In this document: one piece after another, positions 45,486 through 64,000 of the stretch
Numbering within the stretch: position 1 is the stretch's first letter
Layout of the letters: each line of letters starts with the position of its first letter
DNA from: Panulirus ornatus
Lineage: Eukaryota > Arthropoda > Malacostraca > Decapoda > Palinuridae
DNA length: 64,000 nt
Reading direction: 5' to 3'
NCBI RefSeq assembly: GCF_036320965.1
Contig: NC_092225.1
Coordinates: forward strand, 2,977,166-3,041,165
Program-made: the position numbers and the translations under genes
Notes under the pieces: model-generated
Told to the model about the DNA's origin: nothing
What the model saw: only the letters and a program-made list of their open reading frames with translations
Database searches by the model: none

Positions 45486-45494
<9 letters not shown>
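44426..45494 (+). mobile_element. L element copy 17, 5'-truncated just before the catalytic block
   Basis: It starts at VREVNARVLERGAS, directly after the tail of copy 15 with only TTTG between. One open frame spans 44426-45262 with FADDTALVADS, LGVDLAADGTMEAEVDHRVG, YGCETWAMDR and [17 protein letters not shown]. An extra A near 45253 breaks the end (GERRVKE-stop). The short 3' UTR and hairpin (45445-45472) are followed by TATAAAAAA. Confidence 0.86.
45445..45472 (+). other. Predicted 3'-terminal RNA hairpin of L element (representative)
   Basis: Paper folding pairs CGCT (45445-45448) with AGCG (45469-45472) and CTC (45451-45453) with GAG (45464-45466), around a symmetric AC/AC internal loop. 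A smaller GC/GC stem sits on an AAAC loop. The segment is conserved at the 3' end of nearly every tail here, and its core occurs in S elements. LINE RTs often recognise a 3' structure, so this is a candidate recognition site (inference). Confidence 0.55.
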
Positions 45495-45552
<58 letters not shown>

Positions 45553-45559
45553 TTTTATA
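45493..45559. repeat. (TA)n tract flanked by A and T runs, between facing tails
   Basis: About 40 bp of TA with 12 A on the left and about 22 T on the right: the joint of tail-to-tail copies 17 and 18. Confidence 0.9.
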
Positions 45560-49289
<3,730 letters not shown>

Positions 49290-50156
49290 TTATCGTAGTT
49301 TCCAACAATATCATATGGTTGCAAAGCGTCGGTTATGGATAGGGTTCTGCGGAGAAGGGTGGTTGTGATAGAAATGAAATGTTTTAGGACAATATATGTT
49401 GTGAAGTGGTTTAATCGAGTAAGTAATATAAGGGTAAGAAAGATGTGTGGAAATAAAACGAGTGTGGTTGAGAAAGCAGAAGAGGATATGTTGAAATGGT
49501 TTGGACATATTGAAAGAATGAGTAAAGAAAAATTGAAAAAGAGGACATATGTGCCAGAAGTGGAGAAAACAAGAAGAACTGGGAGAAAACATTGGAGATG
49601 GAAGGATGGAGTAAAAAAGATTTTTGAGCGATCGGGGCCTGAACACGAAGAAGGATGAAAGGCGTGCATGGAATAGAGTTGGAACGATGTTGCATATTGA
49701 GGTCAACATGCCGTTAATGGACTGATCCAGGGCATGTGAAACGTCCGGGGCAAATCATGGAAAGGTCTGTCGGGCCTGGATGTGGATAGAGATCTTTAGT
49801 TTAGGTGCATACATGTGACAGCTCGTATATGGATGTTAGCGGATGTGCCCTTACTTCGTCTGTTTCCTGGCGCTACTTCACTGACGCAGGGGTCGGCGAT
49901 CAAGCGTAGGGTAGAAGAGAATGTATATGTCAGCTTTTTTCTATTCATTTATGCATTTTGTGCTGTTTCCTGTGGGGCGGGGTGTAGGTGGGAATGGATG
50001 AAGGCGAGCAAGTATGAATATGTATATGTGTATATATGTATATGTATGTATATGAATGTACGTATATTTATGTATATGTGCGTTTCTGTGCGTGTGTGCA
50101 TATACATACGTGTATGTGAGTGGAGCCGTCTTTCCTCTACGGTTTCCTGGAGTTAC
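49290..50156 (+). mobile_element. L element copy 19, old C-terminal fragment with long 3' UTR
   Basis: It starts near VVSNNIIWLQSVGYG, matching VVPTMLYGCEAWAMDR by nucleotides. The open part 49335-49658 carries MDRVLRRRVVVIEMKCFRTI, LKWFGHIERMSKEKLKKRTY and RRTGRKHWRWKDGVKKIF. The 3' UTR is the long type but diverged (49720-50150), including GGCCTGGATGTGGATAG and GGCGCTACTTCACTGACGC. It stops at CCTGGAGTTACATTC, where it runs into an S element hairpin. Confidence 0.75.
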
Positions 50157-50348
50157 ATTCGCCATTTTCCACGTCAGCGAGGTAGCGTTAAGATCATCTG
50201 ACAGAGCGATAGAGGGAAAAATCCTCACTTTTTCACCTCCGTTCCTCCTTTGGGAAAGTAAAACAGGAAGGGAGGATTTCCAGCCTCCCACTTCCACCTC
50301 ATTTAAGGAATGACTGGGCAGTAATTTTCTCCCCTATCCCAAGGGATA
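50157..50348 (-). mobile_element. S element 4, partly degraded
   Basis: The minus strand has the CCCTTGGGATAGGGGAGAAA head, GAGGTGGAAGTGGGAGGCTG, a shortened middle and the hairpin core with TAACGCTACCTCGCTGACG and GGAAAATGGCG at 50157-50190. The TTTACGACACG block of the head is missing. Confidence 0.7.
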
Positions 50349-52445
<2,097 letters not shown>

Positions 52446-53523
52446 ATTATTATCATTATTTTGCTTTGTCGCTGTCTCCCGCGTTTCCGAGGTAGTGCAA
52501 GGAAACAGTCGAAAGAAATGGCCCAACCCACCCTCATACACATGTATATACATACACGTCCACACACGCAAATATACATACCCATACATCTCATTGTATA
52601 CATATATATATACACACACAGACACATACATATATACACATGCACACAATTCACACTGTCTGCCTTTATTCATTTCCATCGCCACCTCGCCACACATGGA
52701 ATAACATCCTCCTCTCCCCTCATATGTGCGAGGTAGCGCTAGGAAAAGACAACAAAGGCCCCATTCGTTTACACTCAGTCTCTAGTAGCTGTCATGCAAT
52801 AATGCCCGAAACCACAGCTCCCTTACCAAATCCAGGCCCCACAGAACTTTCCATGGTTTACCCCAGACGCTTCACATGCCTTGATTCAATCCACTGACAG
52901 CACGTCGACCCCGGTATACCACATCGATCCAATTCACTCAATTCCTTGCCCACCTTTCACCCTCCTGCGTGTTCAGGCCCCGATCACTCAAAATCTTTTT
53001 CACTCCATCTTTCCACCTCCAATTTAGTCTCCCTCTTCTCCTCGTTCCCTCCACCTCCGACACATATATCCTCTTGGTCAATCTTTCCTCACTCATTCTC
53101 TCCATGTGCCCAAACTATTTCAAAACACCCTCTTCTGCTCTCTCAACCACGCTCTTTTTATTTCCACACATCTCTCTTACCCATACATTACTTACTCGAT
53201 CAAACCACTCACACCAGATATTGTCCTCAAACATCTCATTTCCAGCACATCCCCCCTCCTGCGCACAACTCTATCAATAGCCCACGCCTCGCAACCATAC
53301 AACATTGTTGGAACCACTATTCTTACAAACATAGCCATTTTTGCTTTCGGAGATAATGTTCTCGACTTCCACTCATTCTTCAAGGCTCCGAGGATTTTCG
53401 ACACTTCCCCCACCCTACGATTCCCTTCCGCTTCCATGGTTCCTTCCGCTGCCAGACCCACTCCCAGATATCTAAAATACTTTACTTTCTCCAGCTTTTC
53501 TCCATTCAAACTTAACTCCCAAT
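52446..53523 (-). mobile_element. L element copy 21: C-terminal domain with long 3' UTR, 5'-truncated
   Basis: The minus strand has the hairpin at about 52464-52500 and the long 3' UTR to about 52885. The C-terminal coding region runs to 53521 (ELSLNGEKLEKVKYFRYLGV, LAAEGTMEAEGNRRVGEV, YGCEAWAIDRVVRRRGDV). The terminal codon position is CGA. The 5' cut at LSLNGEK lies directly against the A-tail of copy 22, in head-to-tail order on the same strand. Confidence 0.82.
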
Positions 53524-56170
<2,647 letters not shown>

Positions 56171-56353
56171 GCTTTGTCGCTGTCTCCCGCGTTTGCGAGG
56201 TAGCGCAAGGAAACAGACGAAAGAAATGGTCCAACCCACCCCCATACACATGTATATACATACGTCCACACACGCAAATATACATACCTACACAGCTTTC
56301 CATGGTTTACACCAGTCGCTTCACATGCCTTGATTCACTCCATTGACAGCACG

Positions 56354-57394
56354 TCAACCCCGGTATACCACATCGCTCCAATTCACTCTATTCCTTGCCC
56401 TCCTTTCACCCTCCTGCATGTTCAGGCCCCGATCACACAAAATCTTTTTCACTCCATGTTTCCACCTCCAATTTGGTCTCCCTCTTCTCCTCGTTCCCTC
56501 CACTTCCGACACATATATTCTCTTGGTCAATCTTTCCTCACTCATTCTCTCCATGTGCCCGAACCATTTCAAAACACCCTCTTCTGCTCTCTCAACCACG
56601 CTCTTTTTATTTCCACACATCTCTCTTACCCTTACGTTACTTACTCGATCAAACCACCTCACACCACACATTGTCCTCAAACATCTCATTTCCAGCACAT
56701 CCATCCTCCTGCGCACAACTCTATCCATAGCCCACGCCTCGCAACCATACAACATTGTTGGAACCACTATTCCTTCAAACATACCCATTTTTGCTTTCCG
56801 AGATAATGTTCTCGACTTCCACACATTCTTCAAGGCTCCCAGAATTTTCGCCCCCTCCCTCACCCTATGATCCACTTCCACTTCCATGGTTCCATCCGCT
56901 GCCAGATCCACTCCCAGATATGTAAAACACTTCACTTCCTCCAGTTTTTCTCCATTCAAACTCACCTCCCAATTGACTTGACCCTCAACCCTACTGTACC
57001 TAATAACCTTGCTCTTATTCACATTTACTCTTAACTTTCTTCTTTCACACACTTTACCAAACTCAGTCACCAGCTTCTGCAGTTTCTCACATGAATCAGG
57101 CACCAGCGATGTATCATCAGCGAACAACAACTGACTCACTTCCCAAGCTCTCTCATCCCCAACAGACTTCATACTTGCCCCTCTTTCCAAAACTCTTGCA
57201 TTCACCTCCCTAACAACCCCATCCATAATCAAATTAAACAACCATGGAGACATCACACACCCCTGCCGCAAACCTACATTCACTGAGAACCAATCACTTT
57301 CCTCTCTTCCTACACGTACACATGCCTTACATCCTCGATAAAACAACATTCTAACAATTTGCCTCCCACACCATATATTCTTAATACCTTCCAC
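56354..57394 (-). pseudogene. RT catalytic part and C-terminal domain of L copy 23
   Basis: The frame is open from the deletion site to [119 protein letters not shown] and GTRRRGRPNWRWKHGVKK. The first roughly 15 codons are out of the family frame because of the deletion at 57340. Confidence 0.8.
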
Positions 57395-58095
57395 AGAGCA
57401 TCTCTATCAACTCTATCATATGCCTTCTCCAGATCGATAAATGCTACATACAAATCCATTTGCTTTTCTAAGTATTTCTCACATACATTCTTCAAAGCAA
57501 ACACCTGATCCACACATCCTCTACCACTTCTGAAACCACACTGCTCTTCCTCAATCTGATGCTCTCTACATGCCTTCACCCTCTCAATCAATATCCTCCC
57601 ATATAATTTACCAGGAATACTCAACAAACTTATACCTCTGTAATTTGAGCACTCACTCTTATCCCCTTTGCCTTTGTACAATGGCACTATGCACGCATTC
57701 CGCCAATCCTCAGGCACCTCACCATGAGTCATACATACATTAAATAACCTTACCAACCAGTCAACAATACAGTCACCCCCTTTTTTAATAAATTCCACTG
57801 CAATACCATCCAAACCTGCTGCCTTGCCGGCTTTCATCTTCCGCAAAGCTTTTACTACCTCTTCTCTGTTTACCAAATCATTTTCCCTAACCCTCTCACT
57901 TTGCACACCACCTTGACCAAAACACCCTATATCGGCCACTCTATCATCAAACACATTCAACAAACCTTCAAAATACACACTCCATCTCCTTCTCACATCA
58001 CCACTACTTGTTATCACCTCCCCATTTGCGCCCTTCACTGAAGCTCCCATTTGCTCCCTTGTCTTACGCACTTTATTTACCTCCTTCCAGAACAT
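57310..58095 (-). pseudogene. RT fingers and palm of L copy 23
   Basis: The 261-codon frame carries [77 protein letters not shown] and [20 protein letters not shown]. It loses frame at GGKLLECC. IDL for MDL is shared only with copies 24 and 7; the codon change AGATCGATAAATG is shared with copy 24. Confidence 0.8.
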
Positions 58096-58373
58096 TTTTT
58101 ATTCTCCCTAAAATTTAATGATACTCTCTCACCCCAACTCTCATTTGCCCTTTTTTCACCTCTTGCACCTTTCTCTTGACCTCCTGTCTCTTTCTTTTAT
58201 ACATCTCCCTCTCAATTTCATTTTTTCCCTGCAAAAATCGTCCAAATGATTCTCTCTTCTCTTTCACAAATACTCTTACTTCTTCATCCCACCACTCACT
58301 ACCCTTTCTAATCAACCCACCTCCCACTCTTCTCATGCCACAAGCATCTTTTGCGCAATCCATCACTGATTAC

Positions 58374-58988
58374 CTAAATACATCCCATTCCTCCCCCACT
58401 CCCCTTACTTCCATTGTTCTCACCTTTTTTCCATTCTGTACTCAGTCTCTCCTGGTACTTCCTCACACAAGTCTCCTTCCCAAGCTCACTTACTCTCACC
58501 ACCCTCTTCACCCCAACATTCACTCTTCTTTTCTGAAAACCCATACAAATCTTCACCTTAGCCTCCACAAGATAATGATCAGACATCCCTCCAGTTGCAC
58601 CTCTCAGCACATTAACATCCAAAAGTCTCTCTTTCGCGCGCCTGTCAATTAACACGTAATCCAATAACGCTCTCTGGCCATCTCTCCTACTTACATAAGT
58701 ATACTTATGTATATCTCGCTTTTTAAACCAGGTATTCCCAATCATCAGTCCTTTTTCAGCACATAAATCTACAAGCTCTTCACCATTTCCATTTACAACA
58801 CTGAACACCAAATGTATACCAATTATTTCCTCAACTGCCACATTACTCACCTTTGCATTAAAATCTCCCATCACTATAACCAGGTCTCGTGCATCAAAAC
58901 CACTAACACACTCATTCAGTTGCTCCCAAAACACTTGCCTCTCATGATCTTTCTTCTCATGCCCAGGTGCATATGCACCAATAATCAC
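58374..58988 (-). pseudogene. AP-like endonuclease core of L copy 23
   Basis: The 204-codon frame carries [77 protein letters not shown] and [19 protein letters not shown]. The N-terminal quarter with [15 protein letters not shown] (Ser to Arg next to the Glu) is in frame upstream, past a single stop. Confidence 0.8.
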
Positions 58989-59465
58989 TCATCTCTCTCC
59001 ATCAACTTTCAGTTTTACCCAAATCAATCGAGAATTTACTTTCTTACATTCTATCACATACTCCCACAACTCCTGTTTCAGGAGTATTGCTACTCCTTCC
59101 CTTGCTCTTGTCTTCTCACTAACCCCTGACTTTACTCCCAAGACATTCCCAAACCACTCTTCCCCTTTACCCTTAAGCTTCGTTTCTCTCAGAGCCAAAA
59201 CATCCAGGTTCCTTTCCTCAAACATATTACCTATCTCTCCTTTTTTCACATCTTGGTTACATCCACACACATTTAGGCGCCCCAATCTGAGCCTTCGAGG
59301 AGGATGAGCACTCCCGCGTGACTCCTTCTTCTGTTTCCCATTTTTAGAAAGTTAAAAAATACAAGAAGGGGAGGATTTCTGGCCCCCCGCTCCCGTCCCC
59401 TCTAGTCGCTTTCTACGACACGCGAGGAATGCGTGGGAAGTATTCTTTCACCCCTATCCCCAGGG

Positions 59466-59468
<3 letters not shown>

Positions 59469-59561
<93 letters not shown>

Positions 59562-59612
59562 TACATACGCACATATACACACACACACACATACATATAT
59601 ATACATATGAAG
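59469..59612. repeat. (TA)n followed by CA-rich repeats upstream of L copy 23
   Basis: TA at 59469-59545, then CACACACATACATACGCAC-type repeats to about 59612. The same block recurs at 62449-62600. Confidence 0.9.
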
Positions 59613-60127
59613 AATGTAAGAAACAATTTAGAAAACTGAAACTTCTAGCTTGAAATGAAATGAAAAAATGGATGTCACATAATGGTTCAACCTCTGGCTA
59701 TGGAAAAAGGAAATGTATAATTTATTTACACAAACGTCAATAGTAGTTCTCATCAATGAGAACTAATGAGAAGGAAATTGCAACTATACCAGTTTGCATA
59801 AGCCTTCACTCCTGCCTGCAGTAGCATGCTTTCCGACATGTTTCATGAGCTCCTCTTCGCCAACGGAACTACCTTGGCCCACCAGTGATGCTACTACGTT
59901 TGTGAATCAAGAACCATTGCAACACAAACCTCGCCAGGTGGTAGAGTGTCCCGCAGTGTATCGAGACAGACTTCCCCAGAACTTTTTTAAAGGGGAAGTA
60001 AATGTTTATAGTTGTGTTACTGGAGTGATAGTTTTCATACATGGTGCTTTGACAAGAAAATAGTGAAATTGGAAAAAATGTAGCTTAGACATTGAAGCTT
60101 ATTGATACAGTGGTCAAATTGATGAGA

Positions 60128-60135
<8 letters not shown>
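59613..60135 (+). other. Non-repetitive block, first copy, with an unknown ORF
   Basis: Present twice in the window (again at 62602-63125). The plus-strand frame 59794-60063 shares its last about 85 codons with the second copy (PTELPWPTSDATTFVNQEPL ... YRDRLPQNFFKGEVNVYSCV). A 16-base deletion near 59773 removes the KWTCQNC-like part seen in the second copy. Function unknown. Confidence 0.5.

Positions 60136-60206
<71 letters not shown>
60136..60206. repeat. (TA)n tract at the joint of the tandem duplication
   Basis: About 70 bp of TA between the unknown block and the cut 3' side of L copy 24. Confidence 0.92.
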
Positions 60207-60211
<5 letters not shown>

Positions 60212-60497
60212 AACCATGGAGACATCACACACCCCTGCCGCAAACCTACATTCACTGAGAACCAATCACTTTCCTCTCTTCCTACACGTACACATGCCTT
60301 ACATCCTCGATAAAACTTTCACTGCTTCTAACAACTTGCCTCCCACACCATATATTCTTAATACCTTCCACAGAGCATCTCTATCAACTCTATCATATGC
60401 CTTCTCCAGATCGATAAATGCTACATACAAATCCATTTGCTTTTCTAAGTATTTCTCACATACATTCTTCAAAGCAAACACCTGATCCACACATCCT

Positions 60498-61073
60498 CTA
60501 CCACTTCTGAAACCACACTGCTCTTCCCTCAATCTGATGCTCTGTACATGCCTTCACCCTCTCAATCAATACCCTCCCATATAATTTACCAGGAATACTC
60601 AACAAACTTATACCTCTGTAATTTGAGCACTCACTCTTATCCCCTTTGCCTTTGTACAATGGCACTATGCACGCATTCCGCCAATCCTCAGGCACCTCAC
60701 CATGAGTCATACATACATTAAATAACCTTACCAACCAGTCAACAATACAGTCACCCCCTTTTTTAATAAATTCCACTGCAATACCATCCAAACCTGCTGC
60801 CTTGCCGGCTTTCATCTTCCGCAAAGCTTTTACTACCTCTTCTCTGTTTACCAAATCATTTTCCCTAACCCTCTCACTTTGCACACCACCTCGACCAAAA
60901 CACCCTATATCTGCTACTCTGTCATCAAACACATTCAACAAACCTTCAAAATACTCATTCCATCTCCTTCTCACATCACCACTACTTGTTATCACCTCCC
61001 CATTTGCGCCCTTCACTGAAGTTCCCATTTGCTCCCTTGTCTTACGCACCTTATTTACCTCCTTCCAGAACAT
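60498..61073 (-). pseudogene. RT fingers of L copy 24
   Basis: The 191-codon frame carries FWKEVNKVRKTREQMGTSVK, GKAAGLDGIAVEFIKKGG, VPLYKGKGDKSECSNYRGIS and SLLSIPGKLYGRVLIERVKA. An extra base at QIEGRAVWF breaks it before the GFRSG motif, which continues in 60299-60532. Confidence 0.8.
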
Positions 61074-61093
61074 CTTTTTATTCTCCCTAAAAT

Positions 61094-62119
61094 TTACTGA
61101 TACTCTCTCACCCCAACTCTCATTTGCCCTTTTTTCACCTCTTGCACCTTTCTCTTGACCTCCTGTCTCTTTCTTTTATACATCTCCCACTCAATTGCAT
61201 TTTTTCCCTGCAAAAATCGTCCAAATGCGTCTCTCTTCTCTTTCACTAATACTCTTACTTCTTCATCCCACCACTCACTACCCTTTCTAATCAACCCACC
61301 TCCCACTCTTCTCATGCCACAAGCATCTTTTGCGCAATCCATCACTGATTCCCTAAATACATCCCATTCCTCCCCCACTCCCCTTACTTCCATTGTTCTC
61401 ACCTTTTTCCATTCTGTACTCAGTCTCTCCTGGTACTTCCTCACACAGGTCTCCTTCCCAAGCTCACTTACTCTCACCACCTTCTTCACCCCAACATTCA
61501 CTCTTCTTTTCTGACAACCCATACAAATCTTCACCTTAGGCTCCACAAGATAATGATCAGACATCCCTCCAGTTGCACCTCTCAGCACATTAACATCCAA
61601 AAGTCTCTCTTTCGCACGCCTGTCAATTAACACGTAATCCAATAACGCTCTCTGGCCATCTCTCCTACTTACATAAGTATACTTATGTATATCTCGCTTT
61701 TTAAACCAGGTATTCCCAATCATCAGTCCTTTTTCAGCACATAAATCTACAAGCTCTTCACAATTTCCATTTACAACACTGAACACCAAATGTATACCAA
61801 TTATTCCCTCAACTGCCACATTACTCACCTTTACATTAAAATCTCCCATCACTATAACCAGGTCTCGTGCATCAAAACCACTAACACACTCATTCAGCTG
61901 CTCCCAAAACAGTTGCCTCTCATGATCTTTCTTCTCATGCCCAGGTGCATATTCACCAATAATCACCCATCTCTCTCCATCAACTTTCAGTTTTACCCAT
62001 ATTAATCGAGAATTTACTTTCTTACATTCTATCACATACTCCCACAACTCCTGTTTCAGGAGTATTGCTACTCCTTCCCTTGCTCTTGTCTTCTCACTAA
62101 CCCGTGACTTTACTCCCAA
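61094..62119 (-). CDS. Endonuclease plus linker of L copy 24, long open frame
   Basis: The 341-codon frame carries [115 protein letters not shown] and the linker with [20 protein letters not shown] and [16 protein letters not shown]. It lacks the N-terminal strand and metal-binding Glu, cut off by the stop at 62132. GDFNVKV differs from the usual GDLNAKV. Confidence 0.8.
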   Translation of the reverse strand: MGVKSRVSEKTRAREGVAILLKQELWEYVIECKKVNSRLIWVKLKVDGERWVIIGEYAPGHEKKDHERQLFWEQLNECVSGFDARDLVIVMGDFNVKVSNVAVEGIIGIHLVFSVVNGNCEELVDLCAEKGLMIGNTWFKKRDIHKYTYVSRRDGQRALLDYVLIDRRAKERLLDVNVLRGATGGMSDHYLVEPKVKICMGCQKRRVNVGVKKVVRVSELGKETCVRKYQERLSTEWKKVRTMEVRGVGEEWDVFRESVMDCAKDACGMRRVGGGLIRKGSEWWDEEVRVLVKEKRDAFGRFLQGKNAIEWEMYKRKRQEVKRKVQEVKKGQMRVGVREYQ

Positions 62120-62445
62120 GACATTCCCAAATCACTCTTCCCCTTTACCCTTGAGCTTCGTTTCTCTCAGAGCCAAAACATCCAGGTTCCTTTCCTTAAA
62201 CATACTACCTATCTCTCCTTTTTTCACATCTTAGTTACATCCACACACATTTAGGCACCCCAATCTGAGCCTTCGAGGAGGATGAGCACTCCCCGCTTGA
62301 CTCCCTTCTTCTGTTTCCCATTTTTAGAAAGTTAAAAAATACAAGGAGGGGAGGATTTCTGGCCCCCCGCTCCCGTCCCCTCTAGTCGCTTTCTACGACA
62401 CGCGAGGAATGCGTGGGAAGTATTCTTTCACCCCTATCCCCAGGG

Positions 62446-62601
<156 letters not shown>

Positions 62602-63125
62602 ATGTAAGAAACAATTTAGAAAACTGAAACTTTTAGCTTGAAATGAAATGAAAAAATGGATGTCACATTATGGTTCAACCTCTGGCTATGGAAAAAGGAA
62701 ATGTATAATTTATTTACACAAACGTCAATAGTAGTTCTCATCAATGAGAACTAATGAGAAGGAGAAGTGGACATGCCAGAATTGCAACGATACCAGTTTG
62801 CATCAGCCTTCACTCCTGCCTGCAGTAGCATGCTTTCCGACATGTTTCATGAGCTCCTCTTCGCCAACGGAACTACCTTGGCCCACCAGTGATGCTACTA
62901 CGTTTGTGAATCAAGAACCATTGCAACACAAACCTCGCCAGGTGGTAGAGTGTCCCGCAGTGTATCGAGACAGACTTCCCCAGAACTTTTTTAAAGGGGA
63001 AGTAAATGTTTATAGTTGTGTTACTGGAGTGATAGTTTTCATACATGGTGCTTTGACAAGAAAATAGTGAAATTGGAAAAAATGTACCTTAGACATTGAA
63101 GCTTATTGATACAGTGGTCAAATTG
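62602..63125 (+). other. Non-repetitive block, second copy, with an unknown ORF of 107 codons
   Basis: The frame 62744-63067 starts MRTNEKEKWTCQNCNDTSLH and runs to [13 protein letters not shown] single WTCQNC pair of cysteines resembles half a zinc-binding site, but no partner pair is evident. No splice sites or family match are recognised. It lies antisense to and upstream of L copy 24. Confidence 0.5.

Positions 63126-64000
<875 letters not shown>

Overview
The window looks like an animal nuclear genome, most likely a decapod crustacean. Three grounds support this. Exons are split by GT-AG introns with matching phases. There is a thrombospondin-type-1 (ADAMTS-like) gene. The DNA is saturated with (TA)n tracts and a short repeat with a GCGCTACCTCGC core, which I remember as common in decapod DNA (recall, not a search). 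There is no prokaryotic gene organisation. A run of 100 N at 26974-27073 marks an assembly gap.

About 70 percent of the window (1-16130, 27290-47508 and 49290-64000) is built from about 25 copies of one non-LTR retrotransposon family, here called the L element. Its architecture is RTE-like. It has a short 5' leader, then one ORF of about 1000 codons carrying an AP-like endonuclease (SETK, GDLNAK and SDHY motifs), a linker, a reverse transcriptase ([21 protein letters not shown] and FADDTALVADS) and a C-terminal domain with GHMERM and a GRP box. The short 3' UTR ends in a predicted hairpin followed by A or TA. Copies lie on both strands, many 5'-truncated, and nearly all ends and truncation points abut (TA)n. 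The best copies are 35620-38925 (+, full length, three one-base frameshifts), 45560-47508 (-, complete RT and C-terminal domain in one frame), 56165-59470 (-, full length, broken) and 40920-44420 (full length with an inverted 5' segment). Older, more diverged copies sit at 27290-33265, 49290-50156 and 63296-64000.

A short element of about 240 bp (S element; 11127, 13905, 14325 and 50157) shares its 5' head with the L leader and its 3' hairpin core with the L tail. This suggests a non-autonomous partner of L.

The region 16131-26973 is free of L elements. It holds three consecutive coding exons (about 16539-16754, 20616-20745 and 25479-25632, + strand) of a secreted or matrix protein with TSP1 repeats. 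Its introns consist largely of tandem arrays: a 33-bp minisatellite, CT, GT and CA microsatellites, a 27-bp array with a 183-bp higher-order period, a 15-bp array and a 26/27-bp array of about 2.2 kb. The gene continues beyond what can be seen on both sides.

Segments 27660-28375, 47601-49290, 59560-60135 and 62550-63140 are non-repetitive within the window. The last two are copies of each other within a tandem duplication of about 2.98 kb.
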